DNA of 54,788 nucleotides from contig JAAUPF010000019.1 in NCBI GenBank assembly GCA_012034575.1, positions 1 through 54,788 on the forward strand, in the 5' to 3' direction. This DNA comes from Richelia sp. CSU_2_1 (GTDB lineage Bacteria; Cyanobacteriota; Cyanobacteriia; Cyanobacteriales; Microcoleaceae). Positions 15,178-25,745 of this stretch are shown one piece after another (position 1 is the stretch's first letter; the number at the start of each line of letters is the position of its first letter). The notes below the pieces were generated by a model. That model was not told the DNA's origin, did no database searches, and worked only from the letters and a program-made list of their open reading frames with translations. The position numbers and the translations under genes were made by a program.

Positions 15178-15717
15178 TCAATCAGTTGGATTTAGAGTCG
15201 CAATCGCTTCTTCACACCAAGCCAACCACCCGAGTTCGTAGTTAATCCCATTGCGCAAGGTTAAATAACGAAACTTTTGTTCGATCGAGAATGATTCAGG
15301 ATTTGAGAAAAACTGTTGTTCTATCTCCCGATATACGGCCAATCGTTGTTGGTGTTGCGTTCGATGTCGTTCTAATTCCGCTACAAGCAGGGATGGGGAC
15401 ACTAAGTAGCCCGCAAAGACTTTCACCAACAGTTCGTCTCGAATCGGGGGCAGATCGCAAGGTTCAACAATCCAAGCTTGCAGGTAGTCTCGGCCTGCTG
15501 CTGTCACCTGATAAATCTTCTTCTCGGGACGATTCTGCTGGCGGACGGTGTTGGAAGTTAACAAACCTTGTTCCTCTAGCTTGTTGAGTTCCCGATAAAT
15601 TTGTTGAAAGCTCGCTTGCCAGAAAAAGCCCACAGACCCTTCAAACCGTTTGCACAAGTCGTAGCCGCTGCACGATCCGCCGAGTAAGGCTGCCAGAATA
15701 GCATGAGATAACGCCAT
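15178..15717 (-). CDS. PadR-family transcriptional regulator
   Basis: 179 residues starting MALSHAILAALLGG at ATG 15717. An upstream ATG in frame at 15807 would translate the operator region and is unlikely. Residues 5-80 form the PadR winged helix (GYDLCKRFEGSVGFFWQASFQQIYRELNKLE is the recognition part), and 90-175 the helical Vir_act_alpha-type dimerisation domain. It diverges from the gene at 15850, and two matching palindromes lie between them, one inside the promoter of that gene, so it most likely represses its neighbour and perhaps itself. The inducer is unknown; PadR proteins often answer to phenolic acids or drugs. Confidence 0.9.
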   Translation of the reverse strand: MALSHAILAALLGGSCSGYDLCKRFEGSVGFFWQASFQQIYRELNKLEEQGLLTSNTVRQQNRPEKKIYQVTAAGRDYLQAWIVEPCDLPPIRDELLVKVFAGYLVSPSLLVAELERHRTQHQQRLAVYREIEQQFFSNPESFSIEQKFRYLTLRNGINYELGWLAWCEEAIATLNPTD

Positions 15718-15730
15718 AGAATTGATGAGC

Positions 15731-15790
15731 TTGACATATTCAATTTGTTGAATATACACTATCGTACAATACTCAATTTGTTGAATATTA
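15731..15790 (+). promoter_or_regulatory. Divergent promoter with two PadR-type operator palindromes
   Basis: Plus-strand promoter: -35 TTGACA at 15731-15736, 16-bp spacer, -10 TATACA at 15753-15758. The palindrome TATTCAA-TTTG-TTGAATA at 15737-15754 fills the spacer exactly. A second copy of TCAATTTGTTGAATAT starts at 15773, with centres 33 bp apart, close to three helical turns. Binding would block the promoter of the DUF4188-like gene, and the second site lies just downstream of it. This is a sequence-based prediction. Confidence 0.65.
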
Positions 15791-15849
15791 GTTTGGTTGA
15801 GTATCAAGCTCGACTAAATTCGCCCTGAAACGATCGGGAGGATTTCCCT

Positions 15850-16236
15850 ATGAGTTATTCCATTTTCCACATCGATCTGCCAGAATCTCCAGAAGCCGTC
15901 GTGTTTATTAACGGCTTTGTCGCTCGCGATACTGCGGGTTTCTTCTGGATGTGGAGTAAGCTATTGTGGATTGCGAAGGTTACGACTCAAGCAGAGGGCT
16001 GCGTGCAAGTTAAAGCAGGTATTTGCAGTCCCAATGAAGTGGTGATGGTCAGTTACTGGCATTCTGAAAACAGTCTGAAAAATTTTTTCCGAGGGAAAGC
16101 TCACCAAGAGATGATGCAATTTATTGTCAAAAATCCCGACAGTTTGTGTTTGTATAACGAGACTTACAAACCTTTTAAAAGTGGGAAATACAGCCACGAA
16201 CTCCAAGGAATGGCAACTATTTACGCGCAAATTTAA
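15850..16236 (+). CDS. DUF4188-like (monooxygenase-related) protein
   Basis: 128 residues, ATG at 15850 with GGAGG at 15837-15841. The pattern WHSENSLKNFFRGKAHQEMM followed by YNETYKPFKSGKYSHELQGM matches the DUF4188 family, whose members have a ferredoxin-like, heme-oxygenase/monooxygenase-like fold and are often found beside PadR or TetR regulators. The substrate is unknown. The promoter carries predicted PadR sites, so expression is probably inducible. The following SDR gene is on the same strand but 283 bp away, with hairpin repeats between them. Confidence 0.75.
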   Translation: MSYSIFHIDLPESPEAVVFINGFVARDTAGFFWMWSKLLWIAKVTTQAEGCVQVKAGICSPNEVVMVSYWHSENSLKNFFRGKAHQEMMQFIVKNPDSLCLYNETYKPFKSGKYSHELQGMATIYAQI

Positions 16237-16280
16237 ACTCCGCAGGTCGTTGGATAAAACCCTAAAAAGGTGATTTGTAA

Positions 16281-16371
16281 GGTTCGCACCGCGCACCCGA
16301 AAGATAGTAATTGGTACGGTGCGCACTGCGCACCCGAAAGATAGTGATTTGTAAGGTGCGCACCGCGCACC
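16281..16371. repeat. Three tandem 37-bp units carrying a GC-rich hairpin
   Basis: Hairpins of type GGTGCGCACCGCGCACC at 16281-16297 (one mismatch), 16318-16334 and 16355-16371, spaced exactly 37 bp. Single copies of the same palindrome occur at 18423-18439 and 48978-48994. The linker reads CGAAAGATAGT(A/G)ATT. Confidence 0.85.
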
Positions 16372-16519
16372 CGAAGGATAAAGGATAGAGTTTGTACTAA
16401 TCAACCGACGTTGTATTGCGGACTGAAGTCCGTACTCCAAACTATTTTTGTTATGCTAATAGATCGAACGCGCTCTAAGTTTTATATTATTAATAGTTGA
16501 TGTTCTCTCTGTAAAAACA

Positions 16520-17220
16520 ATGAATGATTTTTCTGGAAAAATCGAACATATGCTGATTGTGGGAGGCAGTCGGGGCATCGGCCTTGCGGTTGCCGAATAC
16601 TCTCATACTAGAGTTAAAAATCTAGTCTGCGTTTCCCGAACTCCATCGAAATTCGGACGGTGGATTGAGGCTGATGTTGCGGATAATCGAGGGATCGATC
16701 GAGCTTGCAAGCCTTTTGAAAACCAACCTTTAGATGCTTTGCTGTACTTGGGTGGAACTTGGGAAAAAAATGCTTTTACCTCGGATTATGCGTTTGCCAA
16801 CAGCAGCGATGAAGAGATCGATCGAGTAATTGCTGTTAATTCGATCGCTCCCATCAAATTTACCAGAAGATTGATTCCATCGCTGCAAAAATCACCAATC
16901 CGCAAAGTTATTTTTATCGGCGCGCTTGGGTGTTTCGACAATCAAGCATCGAGGGAAGTTGCCAACACGGCTTCTAAATTCGGTTTGCGCGGGGCAGCGC
17001 AAGCCTTGCAACTCGAACTCAAACACACTGAAATCGGTTTTACAGTTATCAATCCCGGCAACATTGCCACACCTGAAGTGTTGGATGACATTGCTTCAGG
17101 AAGGTTTCCGAGCAAGTTCCCATCCCCTTAAGCGATTTAATTACGGTTATTGACTGCACGCTAAGTCTATCACCAGCATCTTATTTACCGGAAATCAGCT
17201 TAGCACAAATCAAATATTGA
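16520..17220 (+). pseudogene. Short-chain dehydrogenase with degenerate active site and C-terminal frameshift
   Basis: ATG at 16520. The N-terminal Rossmann loop is intact (GGSRGIG at residues 15-21). The usual NNAG is YLGG, the catalytic Ser strand reads IFIGALG, and the YxxxK motif reads NTASK, so the catalytic Tyr is Asn. The first frame ends at TAA 17129-17131 (203 residues). The adjacent frame continues with IPLSDLITVIDCTLSLSP and ends at TGA 17218-17220, so one base is missing near 17110. Joined, the protein has about 233 residues, normal for the family. It may be a non-catalytic SDR or a decaying gene. Confidence 0.75.
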
Positions 17221-17363
17221 AATTAATTCGATTTTGCTCATCTTTTAAAAATACTCGATCGAGCGATCGCACCTGCGGAATGTGGGCCTAATCAGAAGTT
17301 TTCGATCGCTCATATTTTAGTGCATTCAATCTACAGTAATGCGCCTCTTTATTCTGTCTTAAT

Positions 17364-18266
17364 CTAAACTCCAGTTCCGCTCACGTAGGCCATAACAGGA
17401 GAATTTTGCTGCTGCTGCGCGATTTCCAAAAGCCGCTGAATGCGCTCTTCCGTAGGCGGGTGAGTGCGGAAAAGTGACTGCAAACCTTGAGTGGAAAAAG
17501 GATTCACAATCAGCAGCGGCGACATTGCAGGATTGCCGTGCATCGGGATTTCACGACCCATTTTCTCTAATTTTTGCAGCGCGTTTGCTAAGCCTATTGG
17601 ATTGTTGGTAATTTCCACAGCGCCACTATCGGCTGCAAATTCCCTAGTTCGCGAAATTGCTAATTGAATCAGCGTTGCTGATAGCGGTGCTAAAATTATT
17701 AAAAACAGCAAACCAAACGGATTCGGGCCTTGTCTGGTGTCCCGCGTCACCGGGCCGTAAAGCGCTCCAAATGTGAGAATTCGCCCGACAAAAGTAATAG
17801 CGCCGGCAATGGTTCCTGCAACTGCTTGAGTGAGGGTGTCGCGATTGCGGATGTGCGTGAGTTCGTGGGCTAAAACGCCTTCTAATTCTTCGCGGGAAAG
17901 CATTTTGATGATGCCTTCGGTAACTGCTATTGTCGCGTGTTCCGGGTCTCTTCCCGTAGCGAAAGCGTTGGGAGATTGAGTCGGAACTACAAATATTTTC
18001 GGTACGGGAATTGCTGCTTTTGCACTCAATGATGCTACAATATCGTAGAGCTCGGGAGCTTCGCTGCGATCGATCGGTCGAGCGCGGTAAGCCATTAATG
18101 CAGCGGTATCAGAATAGTACCAAGAGCTAAAACTGCTGAAGGCGGCTAATGCTAAACCGATGTAAAGTCCTTGCTCGTTGCCGATTAAATAATAGCTTCC
18201 CAATACGAGAAGACCGCTGAGAAGTCCTAGTAGTGCGGCTGTCCTGATTTGATTTGTTCCTAACAT
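17364..18266 (-). CDS. htpX: Membrane zinc metalloprotease HtpX (M48)
   Basis: 300 residues. Two hydrophobic segments in the first 50 residues, then the M48 catalytic domain with HELTH at 134-138 (His134, Glu135, His138) and the third ligand in SRTREFAADSGAVE near 211. Two more membrane segments at about 150-200 (AGAITFVGRILTF, LLFLIILAPLSATLI). HtpX degrades damaged membrane proteins in the inner membrane. Length and order match the family. It stands alone, with a gap of 185 bp to the radical SAM gene on the same strand. Confidence 0.95.
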   Translation of the reverse strand: MLGTNQIRTAALLGLLSGLLVLGSYYLIGNEQGLYIGLALAAFSSFSSWYYSDTAALMAYRARPIDRSEAPELYDIVASLSAKAAIPVPKIFVVPTQSPNAFATGRDPEHATIAVTEGIIKMLSREELEGVLAHELTHIRNRDTLTQAVAGTIAGAITFVGRILTFGALYGPVTRDTRQGPNPFGLLFLIILAPLSATLIQLAISRTREFAADSGAVEITNNPIGLANALQKLEKMGREIPMHGNPAMSPLLIVNPFSTQGLQSLFRTHPPTEERIQRLLEIAQQQQNSPVMAYVSGTGV

Positions 18267-18422
18267 GGCTGGTTGCGAGGGCGGATTGAGGGCGATCGAA
18301 CAATTTTTGTATTTTTGAGCTTGTTATTAGATTTCCATGTTTGCGGGCGATCGCACCTCTATCCACCGAAGTAATATCAACAGTCAATAGTAGTATTTAG
18401 TGACTCGATCGACATTCTGTAA

Positions 18423-18439
18423 GGTGCGCACTGCGCACC
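18423..18439. terminator. GC-rich hairpin between htpX and the radical SAM gene
   Basis: GGTGCGCACTGCGCACC, a 17-bp near-perfect palindrome, 13 bp downstream of the stop of the radical SAM gene (minus strand). It is the same element as the 37-bp repeats at 16281. It may stop transcription, but there is no clear T-run. Confidence 0.4.
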
Positions 18440-18451
18440 CTACAACTTATT

Positions 18452-20050
18452 TTACACTGCTTGCACTTGTTTTTCCTCGATCGCAGTTATCGTTGCTTTT
18501 TGCTGTGCTAATTGAGCTTCGTCTGCCAAAAACTCAGCTAATTGAGTTTCAATTTCATCTCGCACGATTTGGCGGTATTCGAGGAAATGTTCGTTGTGAG
18601 CGCATACTGTTAAATAATGATCCCAAACCGCCGGATTGTGCTTGAGAATGCCGAACAAATGATGCCAAAACTTCCACCGAGTTTTGCGCTTGATTCCTTG
18701 CCGCCAAACTACAATTAGCAGCGCGCGCAAATCGATCCAACTGGGAACTCGGGCTGGTATATTTGCAGTAGGCGCGCCTAACATCAAGAAATGACGGTAA
18801 GTCCGATCTAAATATTTCTCAGCATCGTACACTTCGCAAAATGCCTCGACGTATTCGCGGGCAATATCTTCTAAAGGCCGCGTCGGGATAAAATTCATCA
18901 AAGTAGTTTGGTTGAGATTTCCCGATTTGCCGCGCAACCGCCCTTCTTTTTCCAGTCGGTGCGACAACGCTGTATGCGGTAAAGCTTGCAGCATTCCAAA
19001 AGTTGTACTCGGAATTGCCGCTGCTTCAGCAAACTTAACAATCCGCTGGCCGGCACCGGGTTTTTCGCCGTCGAAGCCGATGATAAATCCTGCCATCACT
19101 CGCAAACCGGATTTAGCAATTAATTGCACTGAATCGATGAGGGAATTCCGCGTATTTTGGAATTTTTTCGTCATTTGCAAGCTTTCTTCATCGGGAGTTT
19201 CAATTCCCAGAAATACTGCATTGAAATTGCAGGCTACCATCATGTCCATCAATTCTTGGTCTTGCGCTAAATCGATCGATGCTTCCGTGTTAAAATTAAA
19301 CGGAAATTTGTGTTCTTCCTGCCAAATTTTCAACTCGGCTAGCAGCAGTTTGACGTTGCGCTTGTTGCCGATAAAGTTGTCGTCTACCATGAACACGCCG
19401 CGCCGCCAACCCAAATTGTAGAGACAATCTAATTCTGCTAGCAATTGTTGGGGAGTTTTGGTACGGGGTTTGCGGCCGTAGAGAACGATAATGTCGCAGA
19501 ATTCGCACTGGAAAGGACAACCCCGAGAAAATTGAATGGACATCGAATCGTAGGCGTCCAATTCCAGCAAATCGAAGCGGGGAACTGGCGTTGTGGTAAC
19601 ATCGGGTTTTACGCCGTCCGATCGATAAATTCCACTTTTCTCGCCTTTTTGGACTGCTTCGACAAACATCGGCAAAGTGATTTCGCCTTCGTCGAGAATC
19701 AAATAATCTATGCCCGCTGCTTGAGGTTCTTCGGGTACGGAAGTCGGGTAAGGGCCGCCGCAAGCAACTGATTTACCGCGCCGTTTTGCTTCGCGAATGA
19801 TGTTGAGCAAATCTTCTTTTTGAACGATCATTGCTGATAGAATGACAAGTTCTGCCCATTCCCATTCAGCCTCTGTAATTTGTCTGATGTTGCGATCGAC
19901 TAACTTAAATTCCCATTCTTGAGGTAAAATAGCTGCTACCGTTACCAAACCCAAAGGCGGAAGCAACACTTTTCGATCGACCAATTCCAGGATTTTTTCG
20001 TAAGACCAAAAGGTTTTCGGAAACAAGGGATAAACCAGTAGCACTCGCAT
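18452..20050 (-). CDS. B12-binding-domain radical SAM protein (DUF4070 type)
   Basis: 532 residues, ATG at 20050. Residues 1-140 are a cobalamin-binding-like domain without the DxHxxG motif. The radical SAM cluster CPFQCEFC is at Cys178, Cys182 and Cys185, after IQFSRG. The core (GVFMVDDNFIGN, FNTEASIDLA, FLGIETPDEESL) spans about 170-400, and the C-terminal DUF4070 region runs to 490. Common and nearly unchanged in cyanobacteria; in relatives such enzymes act on hopanoids or as methyltransferases, but the substrate here is unknown. No operon partner is close. Confidence 0.9.
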   Translation of the reverse strand: MRVLLVYPLFPKTFWSYEKILELVDRKVLLPPLGLVTVAAILPQEWEFKLVDRNIRQITEAEWEWAELVILSAMIVQKEDLLNIIREAKRRGKSVACGGPYPTSVPEEPQAAGIDYLILDEGEITLPMFVEAVQKGEKSGIYRSDGVKPDVTTTPVPRFDLLELDAYDSMSIQFSRGCPFQCEFCDIIVLYGRKPRTKTPQQLLAELDCLYNLGWRRGVFMVDDNFIGNKRNVKLLLAELKIWQEEHKFPFNFNTEASIDLAQDQELMDMMVACNFNAVFLGIETPDEESLQMTKKFQNTRNSLIDSVQLIAKSGLRVMAGFIIGFDGEKPGAGQRIVKFAEAAAIPSTTFGMLQALPHTALSHRLEKEGRLRGKSGNLNQTTLMNFIPTRPLEDIAREYVEAFCEVYDAEKYLDRTYRHFLMLGAPTANIPARVPSWIDLRALLIVVWRQGIKRKTRWKFWHHLFGILKHNPAVWDHYLTVCAHNEHFLEYRQIVRDEIETQLAEFLADEAQLAQQKATITAIEEKQVQAV

Positions 20051-21450
<1,400 letters not shown>

Positions 21451-21566
21451 TATGGGGAAGAAAAAGGGATTTGACGCTTTGGCGGTGGAGATGCGTTGTT
21501 GATTTTGCGGTACGGATAGGGGAATGCCTCTAGGTATCAACTTAAGACTGAAGTTCTCGAAAAATC

Positions 21567-21985
21567 TCGCTGTTACCCAAGTCTAGATCCCCCTAAATCC
21601 ACGCCACTTGCTTCATTTGGGGAGACCCCAAGACGCAGTGGCTCCCCTTAAGAAGGGGGACTTTGAGTGCTTCCGGTCCCCCCCTTTTTAAGGGGGGCTA
21701 GGGGGGATCTGAGTCTCATAGTGAAACATCAATCTTTCAGTACCTTTGACTTTAACTCGCTGTTACCCAAGTCTATATCCCCCTAAATCCGCGCCACTTG
21801 CTTCATTTGGGGGGACCCGGCAGTTGCTCCACTTGGGGGGACCCCAAGACCGCACTGCCTCCCAAGATCGCAGTGGCTTCCCTTACGAAGGGGGACTTTG
21901 AGTGCTTCCGGTCCCCCCCTTCCTAAGGGGGGCTAGGGGGGATCTAAATCTAACGGTTAAACACCAATCTCTGACTACTTTTAAC
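21567..21985. repeat. Tandem duplicated intergenic repeat (about 190 and 230 bp)
   Basis: Unit 1 (21567-21756) and unit 2 (21757-21985) start with the same CGCTGTTACCCAAGTCTA and run in parallel: CCCCCTAAATCC, CACTTGCTTCATTTGGGG, GGGGGACTTTGAGTGCTTCC, AGGGGGGCTAGGGGGGATCT. Unit 2 has about 40 extra bases. The inner part (CCCCTTAAGAAGGGGGA) folds as a hairpin and is related to the tandem repeats at 54640-54788. No open reading frame. Confidence 0.85.
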
Positions 21986-22180
21986 GTTAAGTTGACACGC
22001 CTTGGGCGAAGCGAAGCGGAGGGAATGCCGTGTCCCTACAAAATCTGGAATGCACTGCAATCTCAAATCCCAAACTCAAAATTGTTAATACAGCAGCAAG
22101 AAAATTGCTAATTTCCGCTTAGATTCGATTGCAAACCAGCCCTTGTTGGCTCTCGCGAGCGATCGAACTCGCGGTGAAAT

Positions 22181-23472
22181 CTAAAATCGATCGGAGCGAT
22201 CGAGTCTTTTTTGCCATTCAGCATCTATTTTTGCCGACTGTTGTAGTTCTTGTTCGGTTAATTCTGTTTCTGTTGTGTATGCTAAATCTTCTCCTGTCAG
22301 CACGTTTTCTGCTGCAAATTCGCGGGCGTAAGCCAGTTTTTCGAGCAAATTAGCATCGGGTTGGTTCAACAAAGATGCTCGCTGCTGTCGCTCTTGATTG
22401 CGAGTTTCTATCTTGCTATTTTTCCACTGAATCCAGAAGTAGCGAATTAAAGGAATTGTCAAAAATCCCACGCCGTAAATCAATAGTGCCGGATAAACAG
22501 CAGCAATAAATCCTAATGCTGCTGAACTTTTAGCTAACAGATTTCCTAAAATTAATGCACCGACAAGATTCACCGCTCCCAAACCTGCAGCGAGCACGAT
22601 CTGTCCCGAACTAGCATTGCTGAAACGCCACAGCATTTCTCGCAAATAAGCTGCTACCGGTTGGGGATTTTCTTGAATTGCTGTGGTTTGCAATTGCGGG
22701 AATGGTAGACTATTTGCCCTTCGGGACTGACTTCGGGGCGGCCGTCAAACCGGGCGAGGGCCGGCAGCATATATTCTTCGTATTCTTTTGCGTATCCATG
22801 CCCCAGATTGTCGAGATAGGGGGCAATTTGTTCGGCAACAACGGCACCTTGATTGTTGCGAATTGCGGTGGCAATGTTGCTCCACTTGCGCTCTTCTAAA
22901 TTGTAGTTGGGATTGCCATCTCCAAACAGGAAGGAGAAAACTGCTTCGAGGAAGTTCATCTCATTCTTTTGACCGCCAGAGAGTCGATCGCGCCGCCTGT
23001 AATAAGGTTCGTCATTCCAGTAAAATATCCAGAATAAGTCGTTCCAAAAGTAGGGAAAAAAGAAAAAGCCACCGCCGCCGCGATCGTCCCCACCACCGCC
23101 GCTATCATTGTCACTGCCGCTGGAAAGGGCGATCGTAATCCCGACAAAAATTAAAATCAAAGAAGCGATTAAAACTATACCAAAAGATATCCGAATCAGG
23201 TAAAATAGAATGCGCCAGATTTTTTGCCACCATTCTTGCAACTGCAATCGCAAAAATTTGTTGCGCAAAACATCTCGAAAATTATTGGGAAATAAATAGG
23301 CAATGTCGCCGGATTCTGCTACTTGCAGGTGGCCGCCTGCTTCGGAGGCGAGGGCTAACAATTCTCGCTGGGCAAAATTAACATCGAGTCCAGCTTTTGC
23401 CGCCACGTCTCCAACCGTAACGCGGTAGCCAAGTTGCTCGACGGCTTGCATAATGCCGGGATTTGGAACCAT
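22181..23472 (-). pseudogene. Cyanobacterial/chloroplast conserved membrane protein (At5g03900-like), frameshifted
   Basis: ATG at 23472 (MVPNPGIMQAVEQLGY). Residues 1-75 look like a winged helix, then a membrane segment near 85-115, a Gly/Asp-rich linker and an aromatic patch (YFWNDLFWIFYWND), and EMNFLEAVFSFLFGDGNPNY. The first frame runs to 22654. After ...SPEGQIVYH the protein continues in the other frame (PQLQTTAIQENPQP) to 22181 with two more membrane segments. A single missing T (CATTTCCCG to CATTCCCG) near 22701 explains the break. Joined length about 430 residues, matching the family. The plant relative is annotated as an iron-sulfur cluster family protein, but function is unproven. 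Confidence 0.8.
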
Positions 23473-23592
23473 GTGTTTCTCAGTTGTGAAAATTACCCAT
23501 ATTTTTATTATAGTTTGCGACAATTCAAGGTGGCTGCCGATCGAGGGATTAAACTAGACATAGCCCGATCGATCGTTATTGACAATTCGTTT

Positions 23593-24150
23593 ATGCCAAT
23601 GCAGGACAAGGAACTATTAGTCAATCATCAGCCACAAATTATCTTGATAACCGGGAATATGGCTGCTGGAAAATCGAGTGTTGCCCAAGCACTTGCCCAA
23701 CGGTTGCCAAAAAGTGTCCATCTTCGCGGGGATATGTTTCGTCGCGCGATCGTCAACGGACAGGCAGAAATGACATTAAATTTGTCAGCAGAAGCCTATC
23801 AGCAGCTTCAACTGCGATATCACCTGGCAGGAGTGGTGGCACGAGAATATCTCCAAGCTGGCTTCACAGTCGTCTATCAAGATATCATTATTGGCCCGGC
23901 ACTCTCCGAAGTAATGGCAACTTTCCACGATGTGCCCTTATCTGCGATCGTGTTGTGTCCCAGCCCAGAGGTGGTAGCGGCAAGAGATGCAGCACGATCG
24001 AAAACTGGATATACTAACGAAACAATGGTATATGCGTTCGATCGCATCTTGCGTACCGAAACTCCTCGACTCGGCTATTGGCTGGATTCAACGGATCTAA
24101 CGGTTGAAGAAACAGTCGATCGGATTTTGGCAAATTTTAAAGTTGAATAA
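23593..24150 (+). CDS. P-loop kinase (AAA_33 type, possible small-molecule phosphotransferase)
   Basis: 185 residues from ATG 23593 (or 23599). A longer frame opening at 23434 overlaps the divergent gene start and is less likely. Walker A GNMAAGKS at 21-28, then LRGDMFRRAI as the LID/substrate part and VVYQDIIIGP as the Walker B-like strand. The C-terminal R-rich part (ARDAARSKTGYTNET) fits the lid arginines of chloramphenicol-phosphotransferase-like and gluconokinase-like kinases. The substrate is unknown. It diverges from the At5g03900-like gene with 120 bp between starts. Confidence 0.75.
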   Translation: MPMQDKELLVNHQPQIILITGNMAAGKSSVAQALAQRLPKSVHLRGDMFRRAIVNGQAEMTLNLSAEAYQQLQLRYHLAGVVAREYLQAGFTVVYQDIIIGPALSEVMATFHDVPLSAIVLCPSPEVVAARDAARSKTGYTNETMVYAFDRILRTETPRLGYWLDSTDLTVEETVDRILANFKVE

Positions 24151-24522
24151 AATAACAGTTTAAACTGATATCTTGCACCATTCGAGGGGAAGCTGTAGAT
24201 GCGGGTTCACTCCCCCGTTTTAAAGCTGCCAGACAGGTTAAATAAACCCGCCCCCACCCACCAAAAAACCCGTTATTGACATCGGTGCAACATCTGGGTT
24301 TAAACAAATCTGTTTTTTTGCAAGTTTGGCAAGAGTTCTCTAAAATAGATAGGGCTTGCGCAGATGTCACGCCCAAACAGGTGTTTCCAGGTTAGCAGTT
24401 GCGAACGATCGCTATTTTTAGCGCCCTCAGCACAACTCTCAACTAAAACTGTTGCGCAAATATTAATAGGAAAAATTTACAGGCTAATTTTTTTGATTGG
24501 CCGTTAACCCAAAACATCGCAT
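24151..24522. other. Intergenic region before ycf3
   Basis: No gene. It holds AACCCGCCCCCACCCACC near 24245 and a C-rich/A-rich stretch (CCAAAAAACCCG). The ycf3 promoter should lie here, but I cannot fix it. Confidence 0.5.
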
Positions 24523-25044
24523 ATGCCAAGAACTCAACGCAACGATAACTTTATTGACAAAAGTTTCACGGTAATGGCCGATATCATCCTCAAGATTATG
24601 CCGGCTAAGAAAAGAGCGAAGGAAGCTTTCGCTTACTATCGGGATGGAATGTCGGCTCAAGCTGATGGTGAATACGCTGAAGCGCTAGACAATTATAACG
24701 AAGCGCTGAAACTTGAGGACGATCCTTACGATCGCAGTTACATTCTGTACAATATCGGACTGATCCATACGAGCAACGGGGAACACGAGAAAGCTTTAGG
24801 CTATTACAGCGAAGCTTTGGATCTCAATCCGAGAATGCCGCAAGCGCTGAACAATATTGCTGTGATTTATCACTACCAAGGTGAAAGAGAAAAAGAATCG
24901 GGAAATGCGGAAGCGGCGGAAAGTTTGTTTGATAAAGCTGCCGATTATTGGAAGGAGGCAATTCGCTTGGCACCGAACAATTACATTGAGGTGCAAAACT
25001 GGCTGAAAACTACAGGTCGATCGCAGATTGACGTGTATTTTTAA
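24523..25044 (+). CDS. ycf3: Photosystem I assembly protein Ycf3
   Basis: 173 residues from ATG 24523 ([15 protein letters not shown]). Three TPR units in the middle: [40 protein letters not shown] and [20 protein letters not shown], followed by the conserved [22 protein letters not shown]. Ycf3 is a thylakoid-associated chaperone that assembles PsaA/PsaB and other PSI subunits. Length and sequence are those of the cyanobacterial and plastid protein. The stop TAA is followed directly by a TTGACAG array at 25048. Confidence 0.97.
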   Translation: MPRTQRNDNFIDKSFTVMADIILKIMPAKKRAKEAFAYYRDGMSAQADGEYAEALDNYNEALKLEDDPYDRSYILYNIGLIHTSNGEHEKALGYYSEALDLNPRMPQALNNIAVIYHYQGEREKESGNAEAAESLFDKAADYWKEAIRLAPNNYIEVQNWLKTTGRSQIDVYF

Positions 25045-25200
25045 ATAGTTGACAGTTGACAGTTGACAGTTGATTGAATCAATAAATAGTTGAAAATCGA
25101 TAGTTCATTGTTGTCAATTGTCAATCTGTTTGTTGTCCATTACCAATTACCAATTCCCAATTCCCAATTCCCAATTCCCAATTCCCAATTCCCTATTTTT
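25045..25200. repeat. TTGACAG array and CAATTCC array between ycf3 and gatC
   Basis: TTGACAG heptamers at 25048-25072 and CAATTCC heptamers at 25141-25195. Both have 7-bp units but unrelated sequence. The second array lies just before the gatC ATG and would add a repetitive N-terminus if an upstream ATG at 25118 were used. Confidence 0.85.
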
Positions 25201-25201
25201 T

Positions 25202-25492
25202 ATGATCGATCGAGAACAAGTTCGGAAAGTAGCGCATTTAGCTAGACTGGAATTAACGCCGGAAGAAGAAGAACAATTTACCGTACAATTAAACGGTATT
25301 TTGGATTATTTCGAGCAGTTGAGCGAATTGGATACGAGCAAGGTGAAGCCGACGGCGCGGGCGATCGACCTCAGCAATGTAATGCGATCGGACGATTTGG
25401 AACCTTTTACTAATCTTGAAAGCATTTTAGCTAGCGCGCCCGATCGAGATGGGGAATTTTTTAAAGTTCCCAAGATTCTCAGCGAAGAGTAA
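25202..25492 (+). CDS. gatC: Aspartyl/glutamyl-tRNA amidotransferase subunit C
   Basis: 96 residues from ATG 25202 (MIDREQVRKVAHLARLELTP). Typical GatC: EEEEQFTVQLNGILDYFEQL, then DTSKVKPT and DGEFFKVPKIL near the C-terminus. With GatA and GatB it makes Gln-tRNA(Gln) or Asn-tRNA(Asn) by transamidation of misacylated tRNA. gatA and gatB are not in the window, as is normal in cyanobacteria, where gatC stands alone. An upstream in-frame ATG (25118) only reads the repeat array, so I reject it. Confidence 0.95.
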   Translation: MIDREQVRKVAHLARLELTPEEEEQFTVQLNGILDYFEQLSELDTSKVKPTARAIDLSNVMRSDDLEPFTNLESILASAPDRDGEFFKVPKILSEE

Positions 25493-25639
25493 AACGAGGC
25501 AAAGCCGACAGATTTGGTTTCCCACGCACAGTCTGGGAACCAATTAAAATTTAGACTTGCTAGATCGGCGATCGAGTATTATCAGTCAGCAGTCAACTGT
25601 CAGGAGATTTTAGATTAAGAGATTGGGAGATTTAGAAAA

Positions 25640-25745
25640 TTACCAATTACCAATTACCAATTACTAACGATCGACTGTCAACTGTCAACAGTCAACTGTT
25701 TAACTGTCAACTGTCAACTGTCAACTGTCAACTGTCAACTGTTTA
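25640..25745. repeat. Heptamer arrays at the 3' end of the histidine kinase
   Basis: ATTACCA heptamers (25641-25665) and then TCAACTG heptamers (25674-25745). The kinase's last residues (QLTVDS) and its stop codon at 25721-25723 are encoded by the array itself. Confidence 0.85.

Noticed and set aside
15717..15807. Longer PadR start at 15807
   Set aside because: It would translate the operator palindromes; MALSHAIL at 15717 matches the family start.
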